Assembly: GCF_038396755.1 (NCBI RefSeq)
Contig: NZ_CP149822.1
Coordinates: 5,672,001-5,736,000 of the forward strand
DNA: 64,000 bases
Reading direction: 5' to 3'
Source: Chitinophaga pollutisoli
Lineage (GTDB): Bacteria > Bacteroidota > Bacteroidia > Chitinophagales > Chitinophagaceae
Position 1 is the stretch's first letter. Each line of letters opens with the position of its first letter. A program made the translations under genes and the position numbers. Below the pieces are notes generated by a model, which worked only from the letters and a program-made list of their open reading frames with translations, did not search any database and was not told the DNA's origin. Positions 17,657 to 26,578 of this stretch are shown here, piece by piece.

Positions 17657-19089
17657 ATGTTTCCATGAAAACCTTCCTGCTGGGGTTGCTTTGCTGCGTC
17701 TTCAGCTGCAAAGGCAGCGACGGGCCCGGCCCCGGTCCGGTGGACCCTCCGGGGCCGCAGGGGCCGTCGGACGTGGCGTTTTGGCTCACGAAAGGCGATA
17801 GATCCGTGCTTTTCGCCAAACAAAACGTGATCCTCAATTTCAGCAGCCAGCTCAACGCATCGCCGAATATCACGGTTGATGAATCGCAGGCTTACCAGGA
17901 GATAGACGGCTTCGGCTATACGCTCACAGGCGGCAGCGCCACACTCATCAACGGATTGCCCGAAGCGAGGAAGACCGCGTTGCTGGAGGATTTGTTCCGG
18001 TGGGACAGTACGCATATCGGCGTCAGCTACCTCCGGATCAGCATCGGCGCGTCCGATCTCAGCGCGTCTACTTTCAGTTATAACGACATGCCCGCCGGGC
18101 AAACGGATCCCACGCTCGCGAACTTTTCCATCCAGGTAGAGAAAACAGATCTGATCCCGGTACTGCAACGTATTTTGGCCATCAACCCCCATATCAAAAT
18201 CCTCGGTTCGCCGTGGTCGCCGCCGGAGTGGATGAAAACGAACGGGAATTTCAAAGGCGGAAAACTGAAGCCGGAATATTACGCGGCCTATGCGCAATAT
18301 TTCGTGAAGTATGTGAAAGCGATGCAGGCAGAAGGGATTCCCATCGACGCGATCACGCCGCAAAACGAACCGCTGCATCCGGGCAACAATCCCAGCCTGG
18401 ATATGCAGGCGGCGGAGCAGGCAGATTTCATCGGCAATCATCTCGGCCCCGCTTTCCGCGCAGCGGGCATCACTACAAAAATCATCTGTTACGACCACAA
18501 CGCCGACCGGCCGGATTACCCGCTCACCGTGCTCGGCGACGCCAAAGCCGCGCAATTCACCGACGGCTCAGCGTTTCACTTGTACGGCGGTTCCATTTCC
18601 GCGCTCACGCAGGTACACAATGCCTTCCCCGACAAGCACGTGTATTTCACGGAACAGTGGGTGGGCGGCCCCGGCAACTTCGCGGGTGATCTGAAATGGC
18701 ATGTTTCGAACCTCATCATCGGCGCGCCCCGCAACTGGAGCCGCAATGTGCTGGAGTGGAACCTCGCCGCCACGGCGGATTACAAACCCCACACCCCGGG
18801 CGGCTGCACTACCTGCCTCGGTGCGCTGACTATCGGAAGCGATTACACGAAAAATGTGGCATACTACATCATCGCCCATGCTTCCAAATTCGTGCGCCCC
18901 GGTTCGGTACGCATCGCTTCGAACCTGCCGGGCTCGCTGGAAAACGTCGCCTTCCGCACACCCGACGGTAAGAAGGTGCTCATCGTGCTGAACAGTGGCG
19001 CCAACGCGCAGCCGTTCAACATCCAGTACAAGGGAAAGCAGGCCGCCACGGAACTGGCGCCCGGCGCGGTAGGCACATACGTGTGGTAG
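17653..19089 (+). CDS. Glycoside hydrolase family 30 (probable endo-beta-1,6-glucanase)
   Basis: 478 residues from the ATG at 17653 that overlaps the GH16 stop; a second ATG at 17665 starts the lipoprotein signal (CVFSC). The TIM barrel holds the GH30 catalytic pair: E239 in ITPQNEP (acid/base) and E334 in YFTEQWVGG (nucleophile), and LGSPWSPPEWMKTN at about 184-197. A beta-sandwich follows (about 410-478). GH30 subfamilies 1 and 3 include glucosylceramidases and beta-1,6-glucanases; pairing with a GH16 laminarinase and SusCD favours beta-1,6 activity on branched beta-1,3/1,6-glucan. A terminator follows. Confidence 0.9.
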   Translation: MNVSMKTFLLGLLCCVFSCKGSDGPGPGPVDPPGPQGPSDVAFWLTKGDRSVLFAKQNVILNFSSQLNASPNITVDESQAYQEIDGFGYTLTGGSATLINGLPEARKTALLEDLFRWDSTHIGVSYLRISIGASDLSASTFSYNDMPAGQTDPTLANFSIQVEKTDLIPVLQRILAINPHIKILGSPWSPPEWMKTNGNFKGGKLKPEYYAAYAQYFVKYVKAMQAEGIPIDAITPQNEPLHPGNNPSLDMQAAEQADFIGNHLGPAFRAAGITTKIICYDHNADRPDYPLTVLGDAKAAQFTDGSAFHLYGGSISALTQVHNAFPDKHVYFTEQWVGGPGNFAGDLKWHVSNLIIGAPRNWSRNVLEWNLAATADYKPHTPGGCTTCLGALTIGSDYTKNVAYYIIAHASKFVRPGSVRIASNLPGSLENVAFRTPDGKKVLIVLNSGANAQPFNIQYKGKQAATELAPGAVGTYVW

Positions 19090-19132
19090 CAGCTGAAAAA
19101 CAGCGTGTTTAGTAGGTTCAATAAATGGTAAC

Positions 19133-19169
19133 GAAAGCCGGGACGCAGTTTGCGCCCGGTTTCTTTTTT
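19133..19169 (+). terminator. Terminator at the end of the glucan locus
   Basis: GAAA, CCGGG and CGC pair with GCG, CCCGG and TTTC around a 5-base loop (two single-base bulges), followed by six T at 19164-19169. It overlaps the stop of the convergent DUF5916 gene. Confidence 0.7.
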
Positions 19170-21414
19170 AGAGGTTCAGCCAGTACACCAGTTTCAGCAC
19201 CAGCGCGCGGTTCTTCACGTAAAACGGTTCCGGCAGGTAGTTGTCGGTATACACGATGAAGAGGTCCGAAGCCGGGCGGTAGCGCCATTGCAGGCGGGTG
19301 TTGAGGTTCATGTTCTTCATCTGCTCGTTGTACTGCACGAACCCGGTGAAATAGAGCGTGTTGGTCATGGTAACATCAAGCCGCGGGCCTACGAGCCAGA
19401 AACCGTTGTTGCCCCAGGGCTTCGGCAGGTTCAGTTGGTTGTAGTTCGCGCTCATGGCGATGCTCACGTACGGCTGGAACCGGTATCCCAGCTCCCCGGT
19501 GGCCGTGAAGCGCCGCCCGCCGGCATAATAACCACCGTAGCGGGCGCTGAGGGCGTAGGTGAGGAGGCTCTGCGGCTTGGACACGTAATCGGCCCCCACG
19601 GTGTTCCAGCTATGTTTGGAAAAGGCCTGCAGGCTGTCTTTCCCGAGGTTCAGCGGATCGAAGGGTTGCAGCAGCTGGATGTATGTGGTGCTGGCCCAGA
19701 TGTTGAGCGTATTGCGCGCGCGCCAGACGAGGCCGTAGTTCAGCATGAGTTCATTGTCCGTCCGTTCCATTTTTTCGGTGAAGAAATTGGTGGACGTCAG
19801 CTGCGGCCCATGGCTGAGCAATGCGCCGGTTTTCGGGAAAAAGAGGCGGGTGGCGGTGGGCGCGAATTTGATGTAACCCGTCCTGGGAACATATCCGACT
19901 TCCGCTTTGTAATTCTTTCCAACATATTCATGCTGCCAGCCAATGCTCCAAACTTTGCTGGTGTATTGCAGGTTGGCGGCATGCGCCCAGTCTTTGCTGC
20001 GCAGGCCGGGCGAGAAGGATTTGAGGGCGAGGGCCTTGCCGGTCCAGAAGTTATTGGCCGAAGCCAGGTTATATTCCAGCCCGAAGTTGCGGTTGTAGCG
20101 GGAATAGACAGGGTCTCCCGGCTCCGCTTTCCCCGGATCGTAGTTGATGGATTCCTTGTTGATGAGCAGCATCCCGATGTTGGACCGCGAAAACACGCGG
20201 CGCTGCAGTGCTGCCACGGTGAAGTTCTGCGCGGGCAGCGATGTAGCCGATTGTTTCCCCGTTTGCATATTCATCACCCCCAGCCGCCAATTGCGGTTGA
20301 GCTTGCCGGAAAGGCGCGCGCCGAAATGGATGGGCGTTCCCAGCCCGATGCGCCGCGAAAAGAAGGGCCGGAGCGTGCTGTACCCGAAATTGGTGAACTG
20401 ATCGCCGTTTTCGAGGAAAAACTGCCGCCGCTCGGGGAAGAACAGCTCGAAGCGGTCGAGGTTGGTCACCTGCTTGTCTACATCCACCTGCGAGAAATCC
20501 GGGTTGACGGTCAGGTCGAGGTTGAGGGAAGAAGTGATGCCGATCTTGGCGTCCAACCCGGCGTCGCGGCGCCATTTGGTGGGGTTGTCGGAGATGTAGT
20601 CTTTATTGAGGCCGCCCAGCATATAGGGGATGAGCGAGATATTGGGCCCGGCGTTGGGGGGGATGGTATCCCAGTCGAGCACGCCGGTATAGGCGAGCGA
20701 GGCGGACGGGAATTGCCTGGGCACCGGGGCCCAGCTGCTTTTTTCGGTGGTTTTCAGGTCGTTTCGCCCGAAATTGATTCCCCAGCGCGTGATCCCCTTC
20801 TTGTAACGGATGGTCTTGAAGGGAATGGAGGCTTCAAACACCCATTTGTCCGGGTAATTCTTCACTAAGGACGTCCATTTGTTTTCCCAGCTGAGGTCCA
20901 CCTTCCCGCCGTCGTACATCAATCCGTCCCACTGCGCTCCCGCGGCGTTGGAGCCGAAGGCGAAGCCGTTGGTCTGATCGTCGAAGGGGTCGAGGAACAT
21001 CAGGAAGTTATCGTTTTTGAGAAAGGCGAAATCGCGGCGGAGGCTTTCTACCATGTAAGGCCCCGGCGCGCCGTTGTAATTGATGACGAGCAGGTAGATC
21101 TGGTCATTGTCGTACGTCATCTTCACGTCGGTGCGGACGTTGGCGTAACTCGTATCCATCGGCAGGATCATGTAGAAGTTGGACACGGAATCCGCGTCGC
21201 GCCAGGCGGGCTCGTCGGCCACGCCGTCGATTTTGATGGCGGAAGTTGCCTTGCGCATCTGCAGGCGGTATTGTTCGTTTTTCTTCTGTGCCGCCGCCTG
21301 GAGCGTGAATATGCAGCCGAATAAACATGGAATGAGTCGTCGCAAAGTAAAGTCGTGTTTCCGGGTTAGGGGGGCTAAAGTACACAAATGCGGTGGGGTT
21401 GTATCTCCATTCAT
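19168..21414 (-). CDS. DUF5916 outer-membrane-type protein with CBM9-like N-terminal domain
   Basis: 748 residues from the ATG at 21414. The N-terminal about 45-240 region is a CBM9-like sugar-binding sandwich (AIKIDGVADEPAWRDAD, then YDNDQIYLLV); the rest is DUF5916, a large beta-rich domain resembling an outer-membrane barrel (FELFFPERRQFFLENGDQF, many alternating aromatic strands, ending LVLKLVYWLNL). The function is not known; the family is common in Bacteroidota next to carbohydrate or peptide genes. A TTG at codon 25 before RRLIPCLFGCIF would give a better signal peptide than the ATG chosen here. It is convergent with the glucan locus, so it is probably not part of that operon. Confidence 0.8.
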   Translation of the reverse strand: MNGDTTPPHLCTLAPLTRKHDFTLRRLIPCLFGCIFTLQAAAQKKNEQYRLQMRKATSAIKIDGVADEPAWRDADSVSNFYMILPMDTSYANVRTDVKMTYDNDQIYLLVINYNGAPGPYMVESLRRDFAFLKNDNFLMFLDPFDDQTNGFAFGSNAAGAQWDGLMYDGGKVDLSWENKWTSLVKNYPDKWVFEASIPFKTIRYKKGITRWGINFGRNDLKTTEKSSWAPVPRQFPSASLAYTGVLDWDTIPPNAGPNISLIPYMLGGLNKDYISDNPTKWRRDAGLDAKIGITSSLNLDLTVNPDFSQVDVDKQVTNLDRFELFFPERRQFFLENGDQFTNFGYSTLRPFFSRRIGLGTPIHFGARLSGKLNRNWRLGVMNMQTGKQSATSLPAQNFTVAALQRRVFSRSNIGMLLINKESINYDPGKAEPGDPVYSRYNRNFGLEYNLASANNFWTGKALALKSFSPGLRSKDWAHAANLQYTSKVWSIGWQHEYVGKNYKAEVGYVPRTGYIKFAPTATRLFFPKTGALLSHGPQLTSTNFFTEKMERTDNELMLNYGLVWRARNTLNIWASTTYIQLLQPFDPLNLGKDSLQAFSKHSWNTVGADYVSKPQSLLTYALSARYGGYYAGGRRFTATGELGYRFQPYVSIAMSANYNQLNLPKPWGNNGFWLVGPRLDVTMTNTLYFTGFVQYNEQMKNMNLNTRLQWRYRPASDLFIVYTDNYLPEPFYVKNRALVLKLVYWLNL

Positions 21415-21423
21415 GTAAAAAAC

Positions 21424-21450
21424 AAAAGACCGGCAAAAAGCCGGCCTTTT
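21424..21450 (-). terminator. Terminator downstream of the 188-residue secreted protein gene
   Basis: AAAAGACCGGC (21424-21434) and GCCGGCCTTTT (21440-21450) form an 11-bp stem with one mismatch and a 5-base loop; on the minus strand it ends in a T tract. Confidence 0.7.
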
Positions 21451-21513
21451 AATCCTCTACTGAAACACTCACACGATTCACTCGTTCACACTTACTTGCT
21501 AATGATTCTTTGA

Positions 21514-22080
21514 TTAAATCGTTTCGTTATATATCGTCTTTAGTTTGTACATTTTTGAAAAATCGTCGTACCTCGCCAGTTCGTCGTTGCTGCGGAATTG
21601 CAAGTCGATCAGCTGGTGGAATTTCCCGTTTTCGGGGAATGCCTTTTTGAGGTTGGCGATGGTCAGTTCCATTACTTCGCTGCCGGGTTCGGTGCTGAAG
21701 TAGAACTTCGTTTCTTTCACGCGGCCTTTGCCTTTGCTGGTTTCCACTTCACGGCTATACATATTGAACCCGTTGGCGTCCAGGATTTTGTAAGCATTGT
21801 TGCCTACAAACCTGTAATCCTGCTGGTTTTTGTCGCGATAGCCGTACAGCTGGCTTTTCTCCAGCAGCATTTGCTGGTCGCCATGCCATACTTTCACTTT
21901 ACCGTGCTGGAAGGGAACGTTTGCTTTGATTTTATGATGTTCGGCGCCGTAGCTGATCTTTCCTTCCGCATAATCTGCATCGGAAAGATAGAGCCCGGTT
22001 TTACCGGACTGCGCAGCAGCGGGGAGGCTGAGCACAACACCTAACATGGCGGCAGATAAAGTCAGGAATATGCGCTTCAT
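21514..22080 (-). CDS. Secreted protein of unknown function
   Basis: 188 residues from the ATG at 22080 (MKRIFLTLSAAMLGVVLSLPAAAQ), a clear Sec signal peptide; an ATG 20 codons upstream would spoil it. The mature part is charged and beta-rich (GKVKVWHGDQQMLLEKSQLYGYRDKNQQ), with no Cys, membrane segment or motif I recognise. It may be periplasmic or, given T9SS lineages, surface-exposed, but no sorting domain is seen. Its own terminator lies at 21424. Confidence 0.75.
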   Translation of the reverse strand: MKRIFLTLSAAMLGVVLSLPAAAQSGKTGLYLSDADYAEGKISYGAEHHKIKANVPFQHGKVKVWHGDQQMLLEKSQLYGYRDKNQQDYRFVGNNAYKILDANGFNMYSREVETSKGKGRVKETKFYFSTEPGSEVMELTIANLKKAFPENGKFHQLIDLQFRSNDELARYDDFSKMYKLKTIYNETI

Positions 22081-22231
22081 GGGCTTTACGTTTTGGTGTA
22101 GGGCAAATGTACCGCCGTTCCGATCCGCCGGCCATGACAAATATCATGTTGTAACGCATTTTGGAAATTTTTAACAATTCGGATATGGAAAAGGAGAAAA
22201 TACTGCATCCGGAAGGTAAAAAAGCACGGAT

Positions 22232-23862
22232 ATGATAAAAAGATTTGCCCTGTTATTAATGATATCTCCGGCGCTGCCGGCCGCCGCGCAAACGCCGCAG
22301 TTTGCGCCTTCCTCCCTGAAATCCGTTACGGTGTACAGCCGCGGCGCGGAAATGACGCATACCGCCCGGCTGACGGTTTCCAAAGGCGTCAGCAAGGTGG
22401 TGGTTACGAAAGTAGCCGGGAATATCGACGAAAGCAGCATCCAGGTGAGCGCGCCCGGCGGGGTAACGGTGATGTCTGCCACTTTCGGCCGCAACTTCCT
22501 CCCCGAAATCGCCGAAAAACCGGCGTACCGCAAGCTGCAGGACAGCCTCGAATCCGTGAAGTCCTCGCTCTCCCGGCTGCGCAATACGCGCACCGCGCAG
22601 GAAGGCACCCTTGCCCTGCTGGATAAAAACCAGGCATTGGGCGGCAATGGCGCCAACGTGGCGGAGCTGACCAAACTCGCTGAATACTACACCGCCAAAC
22701 AAATCGAGTTGCGCAATAGCATTTACGGCCTGGTGGAAAAGGAAGCGAAACTGGCAGCGCTCATGGAGCGGATCGAAAGCCAGCTTGCGGAACTGAACGA
22801 AAACCCGGAAGCAGCAGGCGGACAGATCGCCCTGCAGGTAATGGCCGGCGCGGACGTGAACGGCCCGATGGAGATCCGCTACGTAGCGCGTGATGCCTCC
22901 TGGAGCACGCACTACGACCTGAAGCTCGAAAACATCAGCAAACCCCTGAAACTCGTCTATAAAGCCAATGTACGCCAGCATACGGGCCTCGACTGGAAAA
23001 ATGTGAAGCTCACGCTCAATACGGGCAATCCTTCCAGCGCCGGCGTGGTGCCGGAACTGGCCACCTGGTTCCTCAACCCGGTGGTGCGCCTTCGCGGTAC
23101 CGCGGACGCATTGGCAGGCAGAGCCCTGGGGTTACAGGAAGTAGTGGTAACGGGTTACGGCAGTGAAGGCTCGGCTAACATGAACAAGAAAGCGAAAATG
23201 GCGCCGCCGCCCCGCCGGTGATGGCCGCCGTTCCCACCGCGATCGTGCAGCACCAGACCAGCGCCAGCTTTGATATCGACATTCCTTACGACATCGCCGG
23301 GAACAGCGAAAACCATTCGGTGGTGCTGAAGGAAATGGATATGCCCGCCGGATATACCTACTACGCCGTTCCGAAACTCGACCAGGACGCCTTTCTTATT
23401 GCCAATGTGCAAGATTTCGCGGCATACAACCTGCTTCCCGGCGAAGCCAATATCATGATCGGCAACCGCTACGCCGGGAAAACCTGGATCAACCCGCAGG
23501 CCACGGAAGACACGCTGAAAGTAAGCCTCGGCCGCGACCGCCAGGTGGTGGTCCGCCGGGAACTGATGGCGCAGATGAGCGGTACCAAAATGATCGGCAG
23601 CTCGGTACGTAAAGCTTACACTTACGAAATCCGCGTGCGCAACGGCAAACAGGAGGCGGTAAAACTGCAGCTGAAAGACCAATATCCCGTATCTACCGAT
23701 AAAAACGTGGAAGTAGAGCTCACCGAAGCCTCAGGCGCCGCATCCAACGCGGAAACCGGCGAGCTCACCTGGGAGCTGGAACTGAAACCGGGAGAAACCA
23801 GGACGCTGCGCCTCGGCTACACCGTCAAACATCCGAAAGGAATACAATACCAGGGTTTATAA
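22232..23862 (+). pseudogene. DUF4139 / mucoidy inhibitor MuiA-like protein, frame broken once
   Basis: The first frame (22232-23221) gives a signal peptide, an N-terminal DUF4140 domain (SVTVYSRGAEMTHTARL), a coiled-coil of about 100 residues and the start of DUF4139 (MEIRYVARDASWSTHYDLKL). It ends just after a C4 run at 23210-23213. One extra C there continues directly into PVMAAVPTAIVQHQT and the rest of DUF4139 (DIPYDIAGNSENHSVVLKEM, WELELKPGETRTLRLGYTV), stop at 23862. The repaired product is about 543 residues, a normal length for the family. MuiA-like proteins are envelope proteins of unclear role. An unusual insert QEVVVTGYGS near residue 305 imitates the SusC plug motif. Confidence 0.75.
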
Positions 23863-23882
23863 GAATGCGCTGGAAATGGCGG

Positions 23883-23913
23883 ATGCGCGGGCACATGTCC
23901 GCGCATTTTTTTT
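23883..23913 (+). terminator. Rho-independent terminator after the DUF4139 gene
   Basis: ATGCGCGG (23883-23890) pairs with CCGCGCAT (23899-23906), followed by a run of T. Confidence 0.85.
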
Positions 23914-23982
23914 ACTTTTACATCAACATGAGACAGAACGGTAACCCCATTGTTTAAAAAACTAAAACGTAGCTGAACTATT

Positions 23983-24507
23983 ATGAAATTAGACATTAGA
24001 CCAGAGACAGCCGCCGAAATCCCTGCCATTTATGAATTACATGAGCTGGCATTCGGCCAGGACAACGAAAGCCGGCTTATCAACAAGCTGCGCGATTCGG
24101 AACATTTCATTCCCGAACTGTCGGTGGTGGCCTACGCCGGCGAATACCTCGTGGGGCACATCCTGCTTACGCGCCTGCCGCTGCAGGGCAACGACGGGCA
24201 AACCTACGAAACCCTCGCCCTGGCGCCCATGGCCGTAACGCCGGCGCTGCACCAGATGGGCATCGGCGGGCAGCTCATCAGGCATGCCCTGAAAACCGCG
24301 GCAGACATGGGTTTTGAATCCGTGATCGTTTTAGGGCACCCGGAATATTATCCGCGTTTCGGCTTCGCGCCCGCATCGAAATTCGGTATCCGGACCGCCT
24401 ATGAAGTACCCGACGCGGCCTTTATGGCCATCGAACTGGCGCCTGGCGCCCTCGCCGGCAAATCAGGGGAGGTGGTGTATCCCAACGAATTTGAGGCAGT
24501 GGCGTAA
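23983..24507 (+). CDS. GNAT family N-acetyltransferase (YhbS-like)
   Basis: 174 residues covering a single GNAT fold. MKLDIRPETAAEIPAIYEL gives the first strand-helix; LAPMAVTPALHQMGIGGQLIRHAL holds the acetyl-CoA pyrophosphate-binding motif A (Q/RxxGxG/A, here QMGIGG), and VIVLGHPEYYPRFGF is the YhbS-type strand after it. It should transfer an acetyl group from acetyl-CoA to a small molecule or protein amine; the substrate is unknown. Terminators flank it on both sides, so it is monocistronic. Confidence 0.9.
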   Translation: MKLDIRPETAAEIPAIYELHELAFGQDNESRLINKLRDSEHFIPELSVVAYAGEYLVGHILLTRLPLQGNDGQTYETLALAPMAVTPALHQMGIGGQLIRHALKTAADMGFESVIVLGHPEYYPRFGFAPASKFGIRTAYEVPDAAFMAIELAPGALAGKSGEVVYPNEFEAVA

Positions 24508-24522
24508 ACTCGCATTTCAAGA

Positions 24523-24566
24523 CACAAAAATGCCGGCGGAACCATGATCCCGCCGGCATTTTTGTG
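24523..24566. terminator. Bidirectional terminator between convergent genes
   Basis: CACAAAAATGCCGGCGG (from 24523) is complementary to CCGCCGGCATTTTTGTG (to 24566), about 17 bp with a short loop, with A and T tracts inside the stem. Confidence 0.85.
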
Positions 24567-24574
24567 CGTATGCA

Positions 24575-26431
24575 TTAATTCGCCGCTTCCAGGCACACCA
24601 GCTTCCCGTCCATAGACGAGGCAAGTACCAGGCGCCCGCTGAGCGGTTGCACGGTATTGACGAGGCAGTTGGAGAACTGGTGTTTCCAGCGCAGGGAGCC
24701 GTCTGTCGCCGACAGGGCGCACACCAGGCCCGATTGCCCGGCGATGAACACCACGCCGTCTTTTTCGGTGATAGGCGTAGGGCAGATTTCGTATCCCAGC
24801 TGCACGGGCGATTGCCATACCAGCTTGCGCTCCGGCACGGTGGCGTCGAAGGCGAGGATGTTGCCTTGCATGGTTTTGGCGTACACCCGGGCGCTGTCTT
24901 CCGACTGGCCCAGCGATTCACGGACCCATTGCTTATCGTCGCGGAAGCGCCAGATCTGCCGGCCGGTTTCGGTGTCGATGACAGTCATGTACCGGTCCGG
25001 CGAAACGATCCATGCGCGGCCGGCGGCGGCTACGGGCCAAACGGCGGCGGGGGAGAACATGCGGTTGGCGGCGCCGTTTGACCATTGCCAGGCGGAATCG
25101 CCGGTGCCGGCGTGCAATGCGTAGAATTTATTGCCCCAGGTGCCGAACATCACTTTACCGCCATAAACGAGCGGTTTGGTTTCTACGAAGCCTTTCAGGC
25201 CCGGGTGGTCCCAGGCGGGCGCGCCCGTGCGGATGTTCCAGGCGCGGCAATGCCCGTCGGAACCCGCTACGATGGCCATCTCGCCGTGCAGGGCGGGAGA
25301 GGAAACGATGGCCATGCCCGTTTCGCGGACCCAGGCGCGTTTGCCGTTGGCGAGCCGGAGGCAATACACTTTACCGTCGGAGCAGGGTACCACCACATGA
25401 CCGGCATGTACCAGCGGGGTAGCGTATATTTTCCCGCCGGCTTTGTAGCGCCAGCGGATTTTACCGGTTTCTATGTCAGCGGCTTTGATGTCGCCGTTGG
25501 TGGTGGTATAAATAATCTTTCCCTCGGCGATGGCCACGGCGCTGCCCATGTCGCCGTCTTCCTGTATCTGCCATTTGACTTTCACACCCGGGAAGGAATC
25601 GTTCACGCGTTTGGCGGCATCGTCGGCGATGGCGGGATATACGGTCGGGCCTCCGGTTGCGGCGGCCATCCGGTGCCATTCGGGGAGCGTTTGGCCGGAG
25701 GGGTGGCGCTCGGCGAAGAGGATGGAATCCCTGCGGACGGTAACCAGGTTATACCCGCCTTCGGCTGCTTTGGCGCGGAGGTTGGAGCGGCACATGACGT
25801 TGGGGATGGAAGTGCGCGTCATGATTCGGTTGGCATGGCCATGGCCGCAAAGCATCAGCTGCACGTTTTTTTCGCGGAGCATGCCGTACACGTCGAGCCA
25901 GTTGTTGAGCCCTTCGTCGAGGGGGTAGTGGTTGATGTACACGATTGGCATTGTGGCGGGCGTGCGGTCGAGGGTTTTGCGGAGCCAGACCATATTCTCG
26001 CGTGGTACCTGTCCCGGGCCCATGCGCATATTGGGACCGCTGTTGGTGCCGATGAAGCGGTAGCCTTTGTGGTCGAACAGGAACGTTTCGTCGCCGAAAA
26101 CGGTCCGGAAAGAATTGCACCCGCTTTCCGACCACTTCGTGTCGTGGTTGCCGGGAATGATGTGCCAGGGTTTCTGCAGTTGGTCGATCGCCTGTTTGGC
26201 AATTTTCAATTCCGCATCCGACCCGAACTCGGTCACGTCTCCCGAAAAAATAACGAAATCGATACCGGAAAGCTGGTTGAGGTCGCGGATGGTACGCTCC
26301 AGGTCTTCCAATCCCGTTTCCACGCCCACGTGCGTGTCTGTCACGAGCGCGAAGCGGAAGAGGGTATCCTGTGCGGTGGCTGCGCCGGAGAGCAAAAGGG
26401 CGCCCAGCAGCCAAACGAAGCATGTTTTCAT
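24575..26431 (-). CDS. Calcineurin-like phosphoesterase fused to a PQQ-like beta-propeller
   Basis: 618 residues from the ATG at 26431 (MKTCFVWLLGALLLSG, signal peptide ending TAQ). Residues about 22-265 form a calcineurin-like metallophosphoesterase with the metal-binding motifs DTHVG, SGDVTE, GNHD, and CGHGH in the right order. Residues about 280-618 are a repeated beta-propeller of the PQQ/quinoprotein type (GKIIYTTTNGDIKAADIETGKIRW, GKVYCLRLANGKRAWVRETG, and later blades), probably a binding scaffold. An exported enzyme acting on phosphoesters in the periplasm is likely; the substrate is unknown. Whether the propeller binds PQQ cannot be told. Confidence 0.85.
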   Translation of the reverse strand: MKTCFVWLLGALLLSGAATAQDTLFRFALVTDTHVGVETGLEDLERTIRDLNQLSGIDFVIFSGDVTEFGSDAELKIAKQAIDQLQKPWHIIPGNHDTKWSESGCNSFRTVFGDETFLFDHKGYRFIGTNSGPNMRMGPGQVPRENMVWLRKTLDRTPATMPIVYINHYPLDEGLNNWLDVYGMLREKNVQLMLCGHGHANRIMTRTSIPNVMCRSNLRAKAAEGGYNLVTVRRDSILFAERHPSGQTLPEWHRMAAATGGPTVYPAIADDAAKRVNDSFPGVKVKWQIQEDGDMGSAVAIAEGKIIYTTTNGDIKAADIETGKIRWRYKAGGKIYATPLVHAGHVVVPCSDGKVYCLRLANGKRAWVRETGMAIVSSPALHGEMAIVAGSDGHCRAWNIRTGAPAWDHPGLKGFVETKPLVYGGKVMFGTWGNKFYALHAGTGDSAWQWSNGAANRMFSPAAVWPVAAAGRAWIVSPDRYMTVIDTETGRQIWRFRDDKQWVRESLGQSEDSARVYAKTMQGNILAFDATVPERKLVWQSPVQLGYEICPTPITEKDGVVFIAGQSGLVCALSATDGSLRWKHQFSNCLVNTVQPLSGRLVLASSMDGKLVCLEAAN

Positions 26432-26516
26432 GATTCCCAAGATACCACGCCGCATCTGGAAATAAAATGCCTTTTCCGGTAACGGCAGATGGTAATAAGT
26501 TTGTCTGGGGGACGAT

Positions 26517-26547
26517 GAAAAAGCCCGCGGCCGGAAAAGCCGCGGGC
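26517..26547 (-). terminator. Terminator of the DACNV-AAA-TPR operon
   Basis: GCCCGCGGC (26523-26531) pairs with GCCGCGGGC (26539-26547), 9 bp of GC-rich stem; on the minus strand it is followed by five T (26518-26522). Confidence 0.8.
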
Positions 26548-26578
26548 AAACGATATGTATTTTTTTCTGAAGAGAAGA

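Noticed and set aside
19150..20868. 572-residue plus-strand frame over the DUF5916 gene
   Set aside because: A shadow of the DUF5916 gene on the other strand, which has clear domains; the antisense translation has none.
25085..26482. 465-residue plus-strand frame over the phosphoesterase gene
   Set aside because: Shadow of the phosphoesterase-propeller gene; metal motifs are seen only on the minus strand.
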